DNA of 64,000 nt from Kaustia mangrovi (GCF_015482775.1 NZ_CP058214.1:310001-374000); one strand, 5' to 3'. Shown: positions 8,723 through 17,988, counted from the first letter of the stretch. Numbers and translations: made by a program. Notes: generated from the letters alone by a model not told the origin.

Positions 8723-10327
8723 TCAGCTTCGGCGATCTTCCAGGATCATGTCACTGGCCTTTTCGCCGATCATGATGGCGGGCGCGTTGGTGTTGCCGGA
8801 CACGATCTCCGGCATGATCGAGCAGTCGGCGACGCGCAGCCCCGCGATCCCGTGGACCCTGAGGCGGGGATCGACCACGGCCATGGGGTCGCGCCCCATC
8901 TTGCAGGTGCCCGTCGGGTGATAGATCGTGGTGGCGGTGTCGCGCACCCACTCGAGGAGGTCGGCGTCGCTGCGCGCGGTCTCGCCCGGCGCGAACTCGC
9001 CGGCGATCCTGGCCGCCAGCGGCGCGTGACCGGCAATGCGGCGGGCGATCTTCACGCCCTCCACAATGGTCTGCCGGTCGAGGTCGGTCGCCAGATAGTT
9101 CGGATGGATCGCGGGATAGGCGAGGGGGTCGTCGCCGTCGAGCCTGACCTCGCCGCGGCTTTCCGGGCGAAGCTGGCAGACCGACATGGTGAAGGCGGAA
9201 AAGGGGTGGACCCCGTCGCCCGGACTGTCGGCCGACCAGGGCTGGATGTGGAACTGGATGTCCGGCGTCTCGAGCCCGGCCCGCGTCTTCAGGAAGCCGG
9301 TCGCCAGGCTGGCCGCCATGGTCATGGGGCCGGAGCGGAACAGGATGTAGCGCAACCCGATGCGCAGCTTGTTGGCCAGGCTGCGCACCTCGTCGTTCAG
9401 CGTCGGCTCGTTGCAGGTATAGACGAGGCGGGCCTGGAGATGGTCCTGCAGGTTCTTGCCGACGCCCGGCAGGTCGGCCGCAACGTCGATGCCGTGCTGG
9501 CGGAGCGCGTCGGCCTCGCCGATGCCGGAGCGCATGAGGAGATGGGGCGAGCCGATGGCGCCGGAGGACACGATCACCTCGCCCAGCGCGCGCACCGTGC
9601 GCTCGCGCCCGTCGCGGCCGAGATAGGCCACCCCCGTCGCCCGGCGGCCGTCGAGGACGAGCCGGGTCGTGTGGGCATGGGTGAGGATCGTGAGATTGGC
9701 GCGGTTGCGCACGGGCCTCAGATAGGCGACGGCGGCCGAGCAGCGCCGGCCGTTGCGCGCGGTGAGCTGGAAATAGCCCACGCCCTCCTGCGAGGCGCCG
9801 TTATAGTCCTCGTTGCGCGGGTAGCCGGCGTTCTGCGCCGCCTCGATCCAGGCATCGCAGATCGGCCGCTTCAGGCGCATGTCGGTGACGGCCAGCGGCC
9901 CGCCCGTGCCGTGATAGTCGTCGGCCCCGCGCTCCTGGTCCTCCGCGCGCTTGAAGAGCGGCAGGACGTCGGAGAACGCCCAGCCCTCGTTGCCCATCTG
10001 GCGCCAGCGGTCGTAGTCGGCCTGCTGGCCGCGCACATAGAGCAGCCCGTTGAGGGAGGAGGAGCCGCCGAGCACCTTGCCGCGCGGCCAGTCGATCCGG
10101 CGCCCGTTCAGCCCCGCGTCGGGCTCTGTCCTGTAGCACCAGTCGACCTTGGGATTGTGCATCGTCTTGAAGTAGCCGACGGGCACGTGGATCCAGGGGT
10201 TCGTGTCCGCTCCGCCCGCTTCCAGAAGCACTACGCGAACCGAGGGGTCCGCGCTCAGCCTGTTGGCCAGAACGCAGCCCGCCGAACCGGCGCCGACGAT
10301 CACATAGTCAGCTTCCAGATCACTCAT
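8723..10327 (-). CDS. GMC-family FAD dehydrogenase, probable isethionate dehydrogenase
   Basis: A choline-dehydrogenase-like flavoprotein of 534 residues. It has the FAD loop GAGSAGC at residues 12-18, the GMC signature around WPRGKVLGGSSSLNGLLYVRG, a second signature (VSSGAIGSPHLLMRSGIG) and the catalytic histidine region YHPTGTCKMG near the C-terminus. It heads the leftward xsc-pta unit, so the likely reaction is oxidation of isethionate to sulfoacetaldehyde, as by IseJ in Cupriavidus necator. Betaine/choline oxidation is the generic alternative, but no betaine genes are adjacent. Family assignment is firm; the substrate is inferred from context. Confidence 0.85.
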   Translation of the reverse strand: MSDLEADYVIVGAGSAGCVLANRLSADPSVRVVLLEAGGADTNPWIHVPVGYFKTMHNPKVDWCYRTEPDAGLNGRRIDWPRGKVLGGSSSLNGLLYVRGQQADYDRWRQMGNEGWAFSDVLPLFKRAEDQERGADDYHGTGGPLAVTDMRLKRPICDAWIEAAQNAGYPRNEDYNGASQEGVGYFQLTARNGRRCSAAVAYLRPVRNRANLTILTHAHTTRLVLDGRRATGVAYLGRDGRERTVRALGEVIVSSGAIGSPHLLMRSGIGEADALRQHGIDVAADLPGVGKNLQDHLQARLVYTCNEPTLNDEVRSLANKLRIGLRYILFRSGPMTMAASLATGFLKTRAGLETPDIQFHIQPWSADSPGDGVHPFSAFTMSVCQLRPESRGEVRLDGDDPLAYPAIHPNYLATDLDRQTIVEGVKIARRIAGHAPLAARIAGEFAPGETARSDADLLEWVRDTATTIYHPTGTCKMGRDPMAVVDPRLRVHGIAGLRVADCSIMPEIVSGNTNAPAIMIGEKASDMILEDRRS

Positions 10328-10400
10328 CCCAGACGTTGGCCTCCCGTGGCACGGCGTTTTTGCGCCTTGAATTCTTCGGCGAAACTATAGTATGAATTTT

Positions 10401-10417
10401 TGAGACTACAAGTCTCA
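10401..10417. promoter_or_regulatory. putative operator (IclR candidate) in the sulfonate divergent promoter
   Basis: The inverted repeat TGAGACT-ACA-AGTCTCA sits in the AT-rich 116-base gap between the leftward GMC-xsc-pta unit and the rightward TRAP operon, 26 bases before the TRAP binding-protein start. The only regulator in the cluster is the IclR protein, so it is the natural candidate. The palindrome is seen; the pairing is inferred. Confidence 0.5.
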
Positions 10418-10443
10418 TTTTATAAAACATATGGGAGGAAACC

Positions 10444-11679
10444 GTGAAGATCACAGACAAGCTGGGACACCTGTCCCGACGCGACCTGTTCAGGCTGACC
10501 GGGCAGTTCGGCGTCACCTCGACATTGCTTGCCGCCGGCAGCTTCGCCGGTGCCATGAGCTTCGATTCGCTCGCCCGGGCCGCGGAAACGACCTACGACA
10601 AGCGCTTCGCCAAGAAGGCCAGGTACACGCTCAAATTCGGCGCCTCCGGCTTCAATGCGCGCAACCTGCTGATCGAGCGGGCGGGGTGCCTCGAGTTCGC
10701 GCGCGATCTGGAGGAACGCACCGATGGCGAGATCCGCATCGAGTTCATCGGCGACAACCAGATCTGCGGCCAGCTGTCCTGCGTGGAGAAGACCCAGCTT
10801 GGCATCGTCGACATCTATGCCGCCTCCACCCAGAACTCCGCCGGCGGCGCGCCCTATCTGAACGTTCTCGACTATGCCTACATGTTCCCGGGGCGGGCAT
10901 CGCAATATCACTTCCTCTACAGCCCGGTGAGCCAGAAGGTGCTGCGCGACCCGCTGGAGAAGCGCCACGGGCTGAAGTTCCTGTTCTCCCATTGCGAGCT
11001 GCGCGGCATCCAGCTCGGTCTCGGCTGGCAGGACAAGCCGACGGTCACCAAGCTGGAGCAGCTCTTCGGCACGAAGAACCGCGTGACCGGCACCCAGCTC
11101 GGCCGCATCGCCATGCAGCTCCTGAACCTCAACCCCGTGCCCATCGCCTGGGAGGAGACGCTCGACGGCCTCAAGCAGGGGCTGATCGACGGCGCGGAAA
11201 CCTGGGCTTCCGCGGTGGCCTACGCCAACATGTCGCCGGTCGTGTCCCAGTCGGTCGATCTGCGCTTCTTCTGCGGCACCGAGCACACCTCCATGTCGGC
11301 CAAGGTGTTCGACAGCCTCGATGAGCATCTCCAGGACGCGGTGATGGAATCGGCCTATCTGGCGCAGGTGCAGGTGCAGGCGGCGAACGAGGCGGCGCTT
11401 GTGAAGACGGTCGGCTTCTCCGACCCGCAACTGCCGGGCACGCTGTTCGAGGAATACAATGTCCGCCCCGCCTTCCTCTCCGACGAGGAGATCAGGACGG
11501 CAGAGGAGATGTGCTCGCCGCAATACAATCCGGAGCCCTGGGCGGCCTGGCGCGAGCGCCTCGACAAGTGGGCCGGCGGCATCGACACCTACAAGACGAT
11601 CTCGGAGGTGGCGCGCGAGGTGCCCGCCGACATGCGTCCGGAGAATGTCGAGCCCCGCCGCTGGTGGCGGTCGGCCTGA
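10444..11679 (+). CDS. TRAP transporter solute-binding protein (DctP type), Tat signal
   Basis: Periplasmic receptor of a TRAP importer, probably for isethionate or a related C2 sulfonate. The 411-residue protein starts at GTG 10444 with GGGAGGA just upstream. A twin-arginine motif (LSRRDLFRL, residues 10-18) precedes a hydrophobic stretch, implying export in folded form. The mature part has the DctP landmarks YTLKFGASGF, GEIRIEFIGDNQICG and LKQGLIDGAETWASA. It is first in the TRAP operon and is followed by a long hairpin. Comparable IseK/TauK-like proteins exist in other sulfonate clusters; the ligand is inferred. Confidence 0.92.
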   Translation: MKITDKLGHLSRRDLFRLTGQFGVTSTLLAAGSFAGAMSFDSLARAAETTYDKRFAKKARYTLKFGASGFNARNLLIERAGCLEFARDLEERTDGEIRIEFIGDNQICGQLSCVEKTQLGIVDIYAASTQNSAGGAPYLNVLDYAYMFPGRASQYHFLYSPVSQKVLRDPLEKRHGLKFLFSHCELRGIQLGLGWQDKPTVTKLEQLFGTKNRVTGTQLGRIAMQLLNLNPVPIAWEETLDGLKQGLIDGAETWASAVAYANMSPVVSQSVDLRFFCGTEHTSMSAKVFDSLDEHLQDAVMESAYLAQVQVQAANEAALVKTVGFSDPQLPGTLFEEYNVRPAFLSDEEIRTAEEMCSPQYNPEPWAAWRERLDKWAGGIDTYKTISEVAREVPADMRPENVEPRRWWRSA

Positions 11680-11691
11680 CCGGTCCCGTCC

Positions 11692-11740
11692 GACAGGCGG
11701 GCGGCCTCCACCCGGAGAGGGAAGGGGCCGCCCGCCTGTC
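11692..11740 (+). promoter_or_regulatory. intercistronic hairpin after the TRAP binding-protein gene
   Basis: A perfect 15-base inverted repeat (GACAGGCGGGCGGCC at 11692-11706 and its complement at 11726-11740) with a 19-base loop, 12 bases after the stop of the binding-protein gene and 43 bases before the small permease. No T tract follows. Such structures usually protect the upstream message, giving more binding protein than permease; that role is inferred. Confidence 0.7.
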
Positions 11741-11783
11741 CTCCTGACAGCACGAACGGCGAACGGGCTGGAGGCTCATCGAT

Positions 11784-12458
11784 ATGCCGCTCTCTCAACT
11801 CTTTGCGGAAGCCGGCGACATCGTCGGCGCGTTCCTGTCGGACGATGCCTGGGCGATCAGCGAGGCCATGGGGGCCGACGGCGTCTGGCTTCTGGGCCTC
11901 GCGGTCACGCTGGTCGGCGGCGCGCTCGTTCTCGCCCTCTACCGGCTGGTGCCGTTCATCGACCGGCACCTGGAGCGCACCGTGATGGTGTGGAGCTATC
12001 TCGTCATCGCGGGCATCATCTTCGTGGAGGTCTTCCGGCGCTTCGTGCTGTCGGAGCAGGCGGCGTGGTCCACGACGCTGCCGCCCTATCTGTTCCTCAT
12101 CATGACGTGGTTCGGCTGCGCCTATAATGTGCGGCTCAGGACGCATCTCGCCTTCGCTGAGATCCGCATGAGCCTGCCGCGCGGCGGCCAGCTCTTCTGC
12201 TCGCTCCTCGACGCGGCGCTCTGGCTCGGCCTGTGCTGGGTGGTGATCGTGACCTCCGGGCGGGTCGCGGCCAACTCCGCGGCCAACTTCCAGATCCTGC
12301 TCGGCACCGACAATGTGCTCCAGTGGTGGCTGCTCTCGTCCGTTCCGGTCGCCTTCCTGCTCATGGCGGCGCGTGTTCTGGAGAACCTTCTCGACGATAT
12401 CGCGCGCTACCGCGCCGGCGTCGCGGTTCTCAAGCCCGCAATGATCGGCGGCGAATAG
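11784..12458 (+). CDS. TRAP transporter small permease (DctQ type)
   Basis: Inner-membrane small subunit that associates with DctM. The 224-residue protein is longer than most DctQ proteins owing to an extended N-terminal part (LLGLAVTLVGGALVLALYRL). The core has four hydrophobic segments, including MVWSYLVIAGIIFVEVFRRF and LFLIMTWFGCAYNVRLRTHLAF; the latter fits the conserved DctQ loop before FAEIRMSLP. It lies ten bases before dctM. Confidence 0.9.
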   Translation: MPLSQLFAEAGDIVGAFLSDDAWAISEAMGADGVWLLGLAVTLVGGALVLALYRLVPFIDRHLERTVMVWSYLVIAGIIFVEVFRRFVLSEQAAWSTTLPPYLFLIMTWFGCAYNVRLRTHLAFAEIRMSLPRGGQLFCSLLDAALWLGLCWVVIVTSGRVAANSAANFQILLGTDNVLQWWLLSSVPVAFLLMAARVLENLLDDIARYRAGVAVLKPAMIGGE

Positions 12459-12467
12459 GAGGCGGCG

Positions 12468-13829
12468 ATGACCGACGCGACCTGGATCACCCTCATCTCG
12501 CTCGGTGTGACGGGCCTGTTCATGCTCGGCGTGCCCGTCTTCCTGGTGATCGCCTACTGGGTGATCGGCTGCAGCTTCGTGCTGGGCATGACGCTCGACA
12601 ATATCGGGGCGGCGCTCTCCGACGTCTTCACCGACGGCTTCGCGCTGCTCGCCATGCCACTCTTCATCCTCACCGGCGACCTCATCAACCGGTCTGGCAT
12701 TGCGCGGCGGCTGTCGGACTTCGCCTATTCCTGCCTCGGCTGGCTGCGCGGCGGGCTCGGCATGGCGAGCATCGGGGCCTGCGGCCTGTTCGCGGCGATC
12801 TCTGGCTCGAACTCCGCGACGACGGCGACCATCGGCGCCATGCTGCATCCGGAAATGGTGAAGGGCGGCTACGATCCGCGCTTCTCCGCGGCGACCGCGG
12901 CGGCGGGCGGCACGGTCGGGATCATCGTGCCGCCCTCGATCATCTTCATCGTCTACGGCTACATGATGAACCTGCCGATCTCCGACCTGTTCGTGGCCGG
13001 CATCGTCCCCGGAGCGATGATGGTCGCGGCCATGCAGGCCGTCTGCTGGGCGGTGTGCCGCCGCAATGGCTGGGGCCATCTGATCGCGCTTCAGCCCGCG
13101 CGGGTCCTCAAGACGGCGCTCGGCGCCTGGCTCGGCTTCTTCGCCATCGGCCTCGTCCTGTGGGGCATCTATACGGGCAAGTTCTCGCCCACCGAGGCGG
13201 CCGGCGTGACGGTCGGCTTCTGCCTCATTATCGGGCTCGTCTGCGCACCGCTCCACCGGTTCATGGGCGCGCCGGGCCATGATCGCCCGGTGACGGAGAA
13301 GCGCGTCCGCGACATGCTGACCGTGGAGGGGTTCGGCGCCCTGGAAATCCCGTCGATCACCATGCGCTCAGCCCAGATCACCGGCATTCTCGCCCCACTG
13401 ATCGCGGTCTCCGTGGTGATGCAGCAGATCCTCTCCCTGCTCGGCGCGCAGGAGGTCATCGGCAATTTCGTGACCGGAATGGGCGGCTATCACGCCGTGC
13501 TGTTCACCGCGATGGCCATCGTCTTCGTCGCCGGCATGATCCTGGAAAGCCTGCCCGTGACCATCGTGCTCGCGCCGATCCTCGCCCCCATTGCCCAGTC
13601 GGTGGGCGTGGACCCGATCCACTTCGCGGTGATCTTCCTCGTCGGCGCGTCGATCGGCTTCATCACGCCGCCCTACGGACTCAATCTCTATGTGGCGAGC
13701 AGCGTCACCGGCATTGCCTATTTCCACCTCCTGAAATATGCAACGCTCTATCTGGTTGCCCTGCTGGCCGTCTGGATCGCGGTGGCGCTGACGCCGGAGC
13801 TCGCGAGCATGCTCCTGCCGGTCCGGTAG
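12468..13829 (+). CDS. TRAP transporter large permease (DctM type)
   Basis: The ion-coupled translocation subunit. The 453-residue protein has the usual 12-13 hydrophobic segments, the DctM signature AAISGSNSATTATIGAMLHPEMVKGGYD and the discontinuous-helix regions GIIVPPSIIFIVYG and IGFITPPYGLNLYVASS. A hydrophilic insert at about residues 265-290 (RFMGAPGHDRPVTEKRVRD) makes it slightly longer than typical. Third gene of the operon; the regulator starts 25 bases later. Confidence 0.93.
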   Translation: MTDATWITLISLGVTGLFMLGVPVFLVIAYWVIGCSFVLGMTLDNIGAALSDVFTDGFALLAMPLFILTGDLINRSGIARRLSDFAYSCLGWLRGGLGMASIGACGLFAAISGSNSATTATIGAMLHPEMVKGGYDPRFSAATAAAGGTVGIIVPPSIIFIVYGYMMNLPISDLFVAGIVPGAMMVAAMQAVCWAVCRRNGWGHLIALQPARVLKTALGAWLGFFAIGLVLWGIYTGKFSPTEAAGVTVGFCLIIGLVCAPLHRFMGAPGHDRPVTEKRVRDMLTVEGFGALEIPSITMRSAQITGILAPLIAVSVVMQQILSLLGAQEVIGNFVTGMGGYHAVLFTAMAIVFVAGMILESLPVTIVLAPILAPIAQSVGVDPIHFAVIFLVGASIGFITPPYGLNLYVASSVTGIAYFHLLKYATLYLVALLAVWIAVALTPELASMLLPVR

Positions 13830-13854
13830 GGGAGAGGATGGAGGAGCTGGACCA

Positions 13855-14634
13855 TTGACCGCTGCCGAGACGACGGAAGACAGGACGGGCACCATTCCGA
13901 CGAATCTGCGTCTCCTGCTCGTGCTGGAGGAGGTGGCGAAGGCCGGCATTCCCGTCACGCCGACGGATGTGAACGCCGAGATCGGCCTGCCCAAGGCGAC
14001 CATCCACCGGCTCTTCGCCACGCTGGAGGCGGAGGGCTTCCTGCAACGCGAGATGGACGGGCGCTCCTATACCATTGCGGAGCGGCTGAAGAGGATGAGC
14101 GCCAATGTGCTCTCTTCCGCCCATATCCGCACCGCGCGCTATGCGGTGCTGAACGCGCTGGCCGAGGAGATCGGCGAGACCTGCAACATCTCCATCCCCG
14201 ACAGCGACGCCATGATCTATCTGGAACGCGTGGAGACCAAGTGGCCCCTGCGCATCCAGCTCCCGGTCGGCACGCAGGTGCCGTTCTACTGCACCGCGAG
14301 CGGCAAGATGTACCTGTCGACGCTCTCCGACGTGGAGCTCGATTGCTATCTCGACGCCGCGCATCTGGAAGCCCGCACGCGCCGCACGATCACGGACCGG
14401 GCGAAGCTGCGCAAGGCGCTCCAGGACACCCGCAAGCGCGGCTATTCGCAGGACGACGAGGAATTCATGGAGGGCATGATCGCGCTGGCGGTCCCGGTCA
14501 GCGACGATCGGAGCCGGCTTCTGGCGACCCTGTCGTTCCACGCCCCGACCCAGCGCCTCACGCTCAAGGGCGCGCTCGCCCATCTCGGCCCGCTGCGCGC
14601 AGCGGCCGACAAGCTCTCCAGGCTCGCCGCCTGA
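13855..14634 (+). CDS. IclR-family transcriptional regulator of the sulfonate cluster
   Basis: A 259-residue DNA-binding regulator. An N-terminal winged helix-turn-helix (TPTDVNAEIGLPKATIHRLF, about residues 40-60) is followed by the IclR effector domain (NISIPDSDAMIYLERVE, LPVGTQVPFYCTASGKMYL). The start is TTG 13855 with GGAG at 13842-13845; a nearby ATG at 13838 is out of frame. Being last in the TRAP operon, it probably controls both divergent sulfonate units, as IseR-type IclR proteins are thought to do. The effector is unknown; isethionate is the obvious candidate. Confidence 0.88.
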   Translation: MTAAETTEDRTGTIPTNLRLLLVLEEVAKAGIPVTPTDVNAEIGLPKATIHRLFATLEAEGFLQREMDGRSYTIAERLKRMSANVLSSAHIRTARYAVLNALAEEIGETCNISIPDSDAMIYLERVETKWPLRIQLPVGTQVPFYCTASGKMYLSTLSDVELDCYLDAAHLEARTRRTITDRAKLRKALQDTRKRGYSQDDEEFMEGMIALAVPVSDDRSRLLATLSFHAPTQRLTLKGALAHLGPLRAAADKLSRLAA

Positions 14635-14650
14635 TCCGGCGAGGCGAGCC
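14621..14650. terminator. possible terminator hairpin between convergent genes
   Basis: The inverted repeat GGCTCGCC / GGCGAGCC (14621-14628 and 14643-14650) overlaps the IclR stop codon and ends one base before the stop of the leftward TPR gene. Position between convergent genes suggests bidirectional termination; there is no T tract. Confidence 0.4.
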
Positions 14651-14651
14651 G

Positions 14652-16999
14652 TCAGGCCGGTTCCGGTTCCCCGACGACAGCGGCAGACTCCGCAACATCG
14701 GCGCGTGCGGCGGCGAGAAGCTCGTCGTCGAACGGACGAGGTGGCCTGCCGGCAATGTCCTGCTCCAGAAGCTCAAGCAGGACGGCGGGAGGAACCCTCT
14801 CCGGATCGAGCAACCTTCCGGTCTTGATGGTGGGTCTGAGCACAACAGCCCCGATGTCTTGCGCCTGCAGGGCGTGGGCCAGGTTGCGGTGCCCGTAATA
14901 ATTCGTCGGCCCGGCATAGGGCCCAGTCCCCTGTGCCGTCTGGCTAAAGGCCGTCGAATAGACCTCCATTGTCAGCGGCGAGCCGGCAGCGAACTGGTCG
15001 CCGATCATCAGGCCGCCGATCGGATGCACGAAGAATGGGCGGTCGGCGACCACGAGCCGCTTGGCGTGACTGTCCCTACAGACGGATTGCCAGTCGACCT
15101 TGGCCCCTCGGCGATCTCGAGATCCGGCCTGATCCGGATCACGAGGTCGTAGTCCACGCCGGTGTCGTGCGCCATTTCCCAAGCCTTCTCGATCTTATAG
15201 TACATCTTCTTCGAATTGGAGAAGCTAGAGAACGGTTCCATGCTGTCGTCCTCGAGCCGGACGTGGGGGGTGTCATAGATATCCATGATGTCGCGCTCGC
15301 TCACGCGGCCCATCCGGTCGAAACTCCCGAGCAGGACGGGAAAGCCTTTGCCCACACGTTGGGGTCCGTATTCCTGGCAGACCTTCATGTAGGTCTTCAG
15401 GAAGCGCCCACCGAAAACCCTGTTCGCGTGCATGATATTGGGGCGCTTGCGACCGATCTCGTACCACGAATGCACGAAGTAGTGGGCCTCGTGGCGCTCC
15501 AGGCCGAGATGCCGCCATGTTCGCAGAGCCTCGACATAGCCGCGAAGCTGGCCTGAGACGCATATGGCGATCTTCAGTCTCGAGGGCACCTGCAGAATGG
15601 CCGGCGCGACGGGGCTGGCCTGGCGCTGGTCGGAACGGCGCAATGCCCGGAAGAGGTCGAACCTGCATGCGGAGAGGAGGATCTCCAGGGCCTGCCTCTG
15701 CGCGGGGCCTAGCTCGTCACGCCGTGCGTAGTCCTCCAGGAGTGCCGCCGCATAACCCTCAAGGCTGTTCCTGTTGAGAGTATGCCAGGGCAGAACCGAG
15801 AAGATGTGCCTGAGCGTCGCAAAATCGAACTGGCGAACAAGCCGATGGGTTTCCGCAATTGCCAGCCGATAGTCGAGCAGACCGAGTCCGAGTCCCACCC
15901 TGTAGACTTCTTCTGATGGGATTCTGCGATGGTATCCGGCCGCGCGCCATACGCGTTCTATCTGCTTGCGAACCGGTTCCGGCTCGGAACCAGTCTGAAA
16001 CACCATCTTCTGAACCTGGACGGCGAGGGCCGGCATCTCGGCCTCCGCATAGCTGGCGATGGGCTGGTGGAAGAGATGAAGGAGCAACCGCTCGATCGCG
16101 GCCTGTCGGGACAGGTCCTCGTCGGCCACCAGCGCGGCGAGATCCGCCGCCTTCACGTAGACATGCTTGAGCCCGTCACCACCGCTGTCGATGTAGTCGC
16201 ATAGCAGTTCGGCCGCATCGGTCAGCCGTCCGGCGCGCATCAACGCATCCGCACCGCGCAGATAACCGGGCAGATGCCGGGGAAAACGTTTGCGCAACTC
16301 CGCCCAGCCATGCGCGGCTGCCGTCCAATCTCCCCGGCGCATGGCGAACTCGGCGGTCTTCATGCGGAAATCCAGGTTGTCGGGAAAACGCATCACCGCG
16401 TCGTCAAGGACCTGCGCGGCCTTGTCTGGCTTTTCGCGGGTCATGAGCATCTCGACCCAGCCATCGTATCCGGCCGGGTTGTCGGGTGCCATCGCCAGCA
16501 CTCTCGCCCATGCCGAGGAGGCCGCGTCGAAATCGCCGCGCTGGGTGGCAATTCGCGCCTCCGCGATCCGAAATGTCACATCGGCGGGAAAGCGCCCGAT
16601 CGCCTCGGCATTCAGCGTTTGAGCGCGGTCGAGATCGCCCAGGCGCAAGAGGGCGTTCACCGCCCCGCTGTAGCCGACAGGCTTTTCCGGGGCGATCCTG
16701 CAGAGGCGCGTCCACCGCGCAAGGGCCTGAGGCCACTCGCCGCGCTGGCAGGAGAGGCCTGCGCCTATGACAAGGGCGGCAGCATCCTTGGGAAACCGAC
16801 GCAGCGCACGGGTGATCGCGACCTCACCACCATCCAGATCGCCATAGTTGATCAGCGCCTTGGCACCGAGGATATAGGGCATCGGACTACCGGGAAGCCG
16901 TTGCCTCAACTCTTCCCACAACGCGAACGCGCCGAGCCAATCGCCGGCGCGCATCTTCTCCTCGGCCTCGTTGCGGCGGCTCCTGATACTCTCGGTCAT
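14652..16999 (-). pseudogene. TPR-repeat protein with C-terminal glycosyltransferase-like domain, one frameshift
   Basis: Residues 1-300 are tandem TPR-like helical repeats of about 34 residues (GDWLGAFALWEELRQRLPGS and variants, many keeping a W at the same position). A linker leads to a domain starting KIAICVSGQLRGYVEALRTW and including YDLVIRIRPDLEI, which resembles uncharacterised polysaccharide glycosyltransferase-like proteins. Near 15104-15107 the frame breaks; adding one C to the plus-strand C run joins it to DWQSVCRDSHAKRLVVADRP and a 782-residue product. As written, translation runs on to 15008. It may act in glycan synthesis or glycosylation. The two-part architecture is seen; function is not established. 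Confidence 0.75.
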
Positions 17000-17226
17000 T
17001 CAGTCTTCGCCCTCCCTCGGCAGATTCGAGCACAGATTGGGGGTCTCATTCCCGTCTGGGCGAAGTACAATTTAAAGGTATAATAGATCGTATTGCAATC
17101 AATAGGGGTTTTGAATCACTCCTCGCGGGCAGGATCCGATACCCATGGATGCCGATGACCGTGCTTGCCGGCGCAAGGGCGGACTGGCATTGTGGCGGCC
17201 TCAATGGGGGAGGCTGGAGGGGATCG

Positions 17227-17769
17227 ATGAAACCGGCACTTCGCGCGGCGGTTGCCGCAGTTTTCGTCCTGTCCGTTGGTGCATGCCAGACAACGACCGG
17301 CCAGCCGACGGAACCGTTGCCCAGCCGGCATGTGATGCAGGCGAGCTTCAACCCGGACGAGGCCGCGCATATCCATCAGGTGGGCTCGGCGAGCATCGAG
17401 GGCACGCTCTCCGTGCCGGATCGCTATGACGGGACCATGCTCGTGCCGCCGCCCGGCTCGGAAATCCGCGTCTATCCGGACACCGCCTTCGCCCGGGAGC
17501 GGATCGGCGCCCTGTTCGGCGGCCGCAAAGTCTCCTGGGACCCGGTCGACATCATCGACGACGACCGGCGGTTCAAGGCGTTGAGCCGGGTCGGGCGGAC
17601 CGACGAGAAGGGGCATTTCAGGATCGATGGCTTGCCGGCCGGCACCTATTTCGTCGTCGGCACCGGGTTCTTCCGCGATGGCGCACGCCTGCAGAAGAGC
17701 GCGCTCCTCTACCAGAAGGTCACTCTCGCCAAGGGCCAGACCCTGACCGTGACGCTCAACGGGCAATAG
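17227..17769 (+). CDS. hypothetical lipoprotein with carboxypeptidase-regulatory-like fold
   Basis: A 180-residue lipoprotein: signal MKPALRAAVAAVFVLSVGAC with a lipobox ending at Cys20, then mature protein starting QTTTGQ. The segment DEKGHFRIDGLPAGTYFVVGTG resembles the beta-sandwich of carboxypeptidase-regulatory-like domains. The ATG at 17227 is chosen because it begins the signal peptide and has GGAGGGG at 17214-17220; an in-frame ATG at 17149 would bury the signal. It stands alone between leftward genes. Role unknown. Confidence 0.82.
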   Translation: MKPALRAAVAAVFVLSVGACQTTTGQPTEPLPSRHVMQASFNPDEAAHIHQVGSASIEGTLSVPDRYDGTMLVPPPGSEIRVYPDTAFARERIGALFGGRKVSWDPVDIIDDDRRFKALSRVGRTDEKGHFRIDGLPAGTYFVVGTGFFRDGARLQKSALLYQKVTLAKGQTLTVTLNGQ

Positions 17770-17830
17770 GCCGCCCGGCCGCCCGGCGCGCCGAAAAGGG
17801 CAGGGGAGTCGCCCCCCGGTAAGTGCCCCC

Positions 17831-17977
17831 TCAATGGCAATGGACCGTGCCCGTACTGTTGTCCATGTGGCAGCATTGGCTTGGCGGCGAGCTCTTCCGG
17901 CATCCGCCGCCATGAGCTCCGGCCACGGACGTCATGGCGACAGCCAGCAAGGCTGCGGCCAACATCAGCGTTCTCAT
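17831..17977 (-). CDS. tiny secreted His/Cys-rich (YHYH-like) protein
   Basis: A 48-residue protein: a signal peptide (MRTLMLAAALLAVAMTSVAG) followed by a mature peptide of about 28 residues, starting AHGGGCRKSSPPSQCCHMD and ending GTVHCH. The HGGG...CH..NSTGTVHCH pattern resembles small YHYH/excalibur-like motifs, which hint at metal binding. GGGGGGAA lies upstream of the ATG (complement of 17975-17977), supporting real translation. The leader contains two hairpins. Coding is likely from signal peptide, ribosome site and motif together; function unknown. Confidence 0.65.
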   Translation of the reverse strand: MRTLMLAAALLAVAMTSVAGAHGGGCRKSSPPSQCCHMDNSTGTVHCH

Positions 17978-17988
17978 TGTTTCCCCCC

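Noticed and set aside
8852-10390. A long rightward frame opposite the GMC dehydrogenase gene
   Set aside because: Antisense to a gene with all family motifs; residue composition is arginine/glycine/valine-rich noise.
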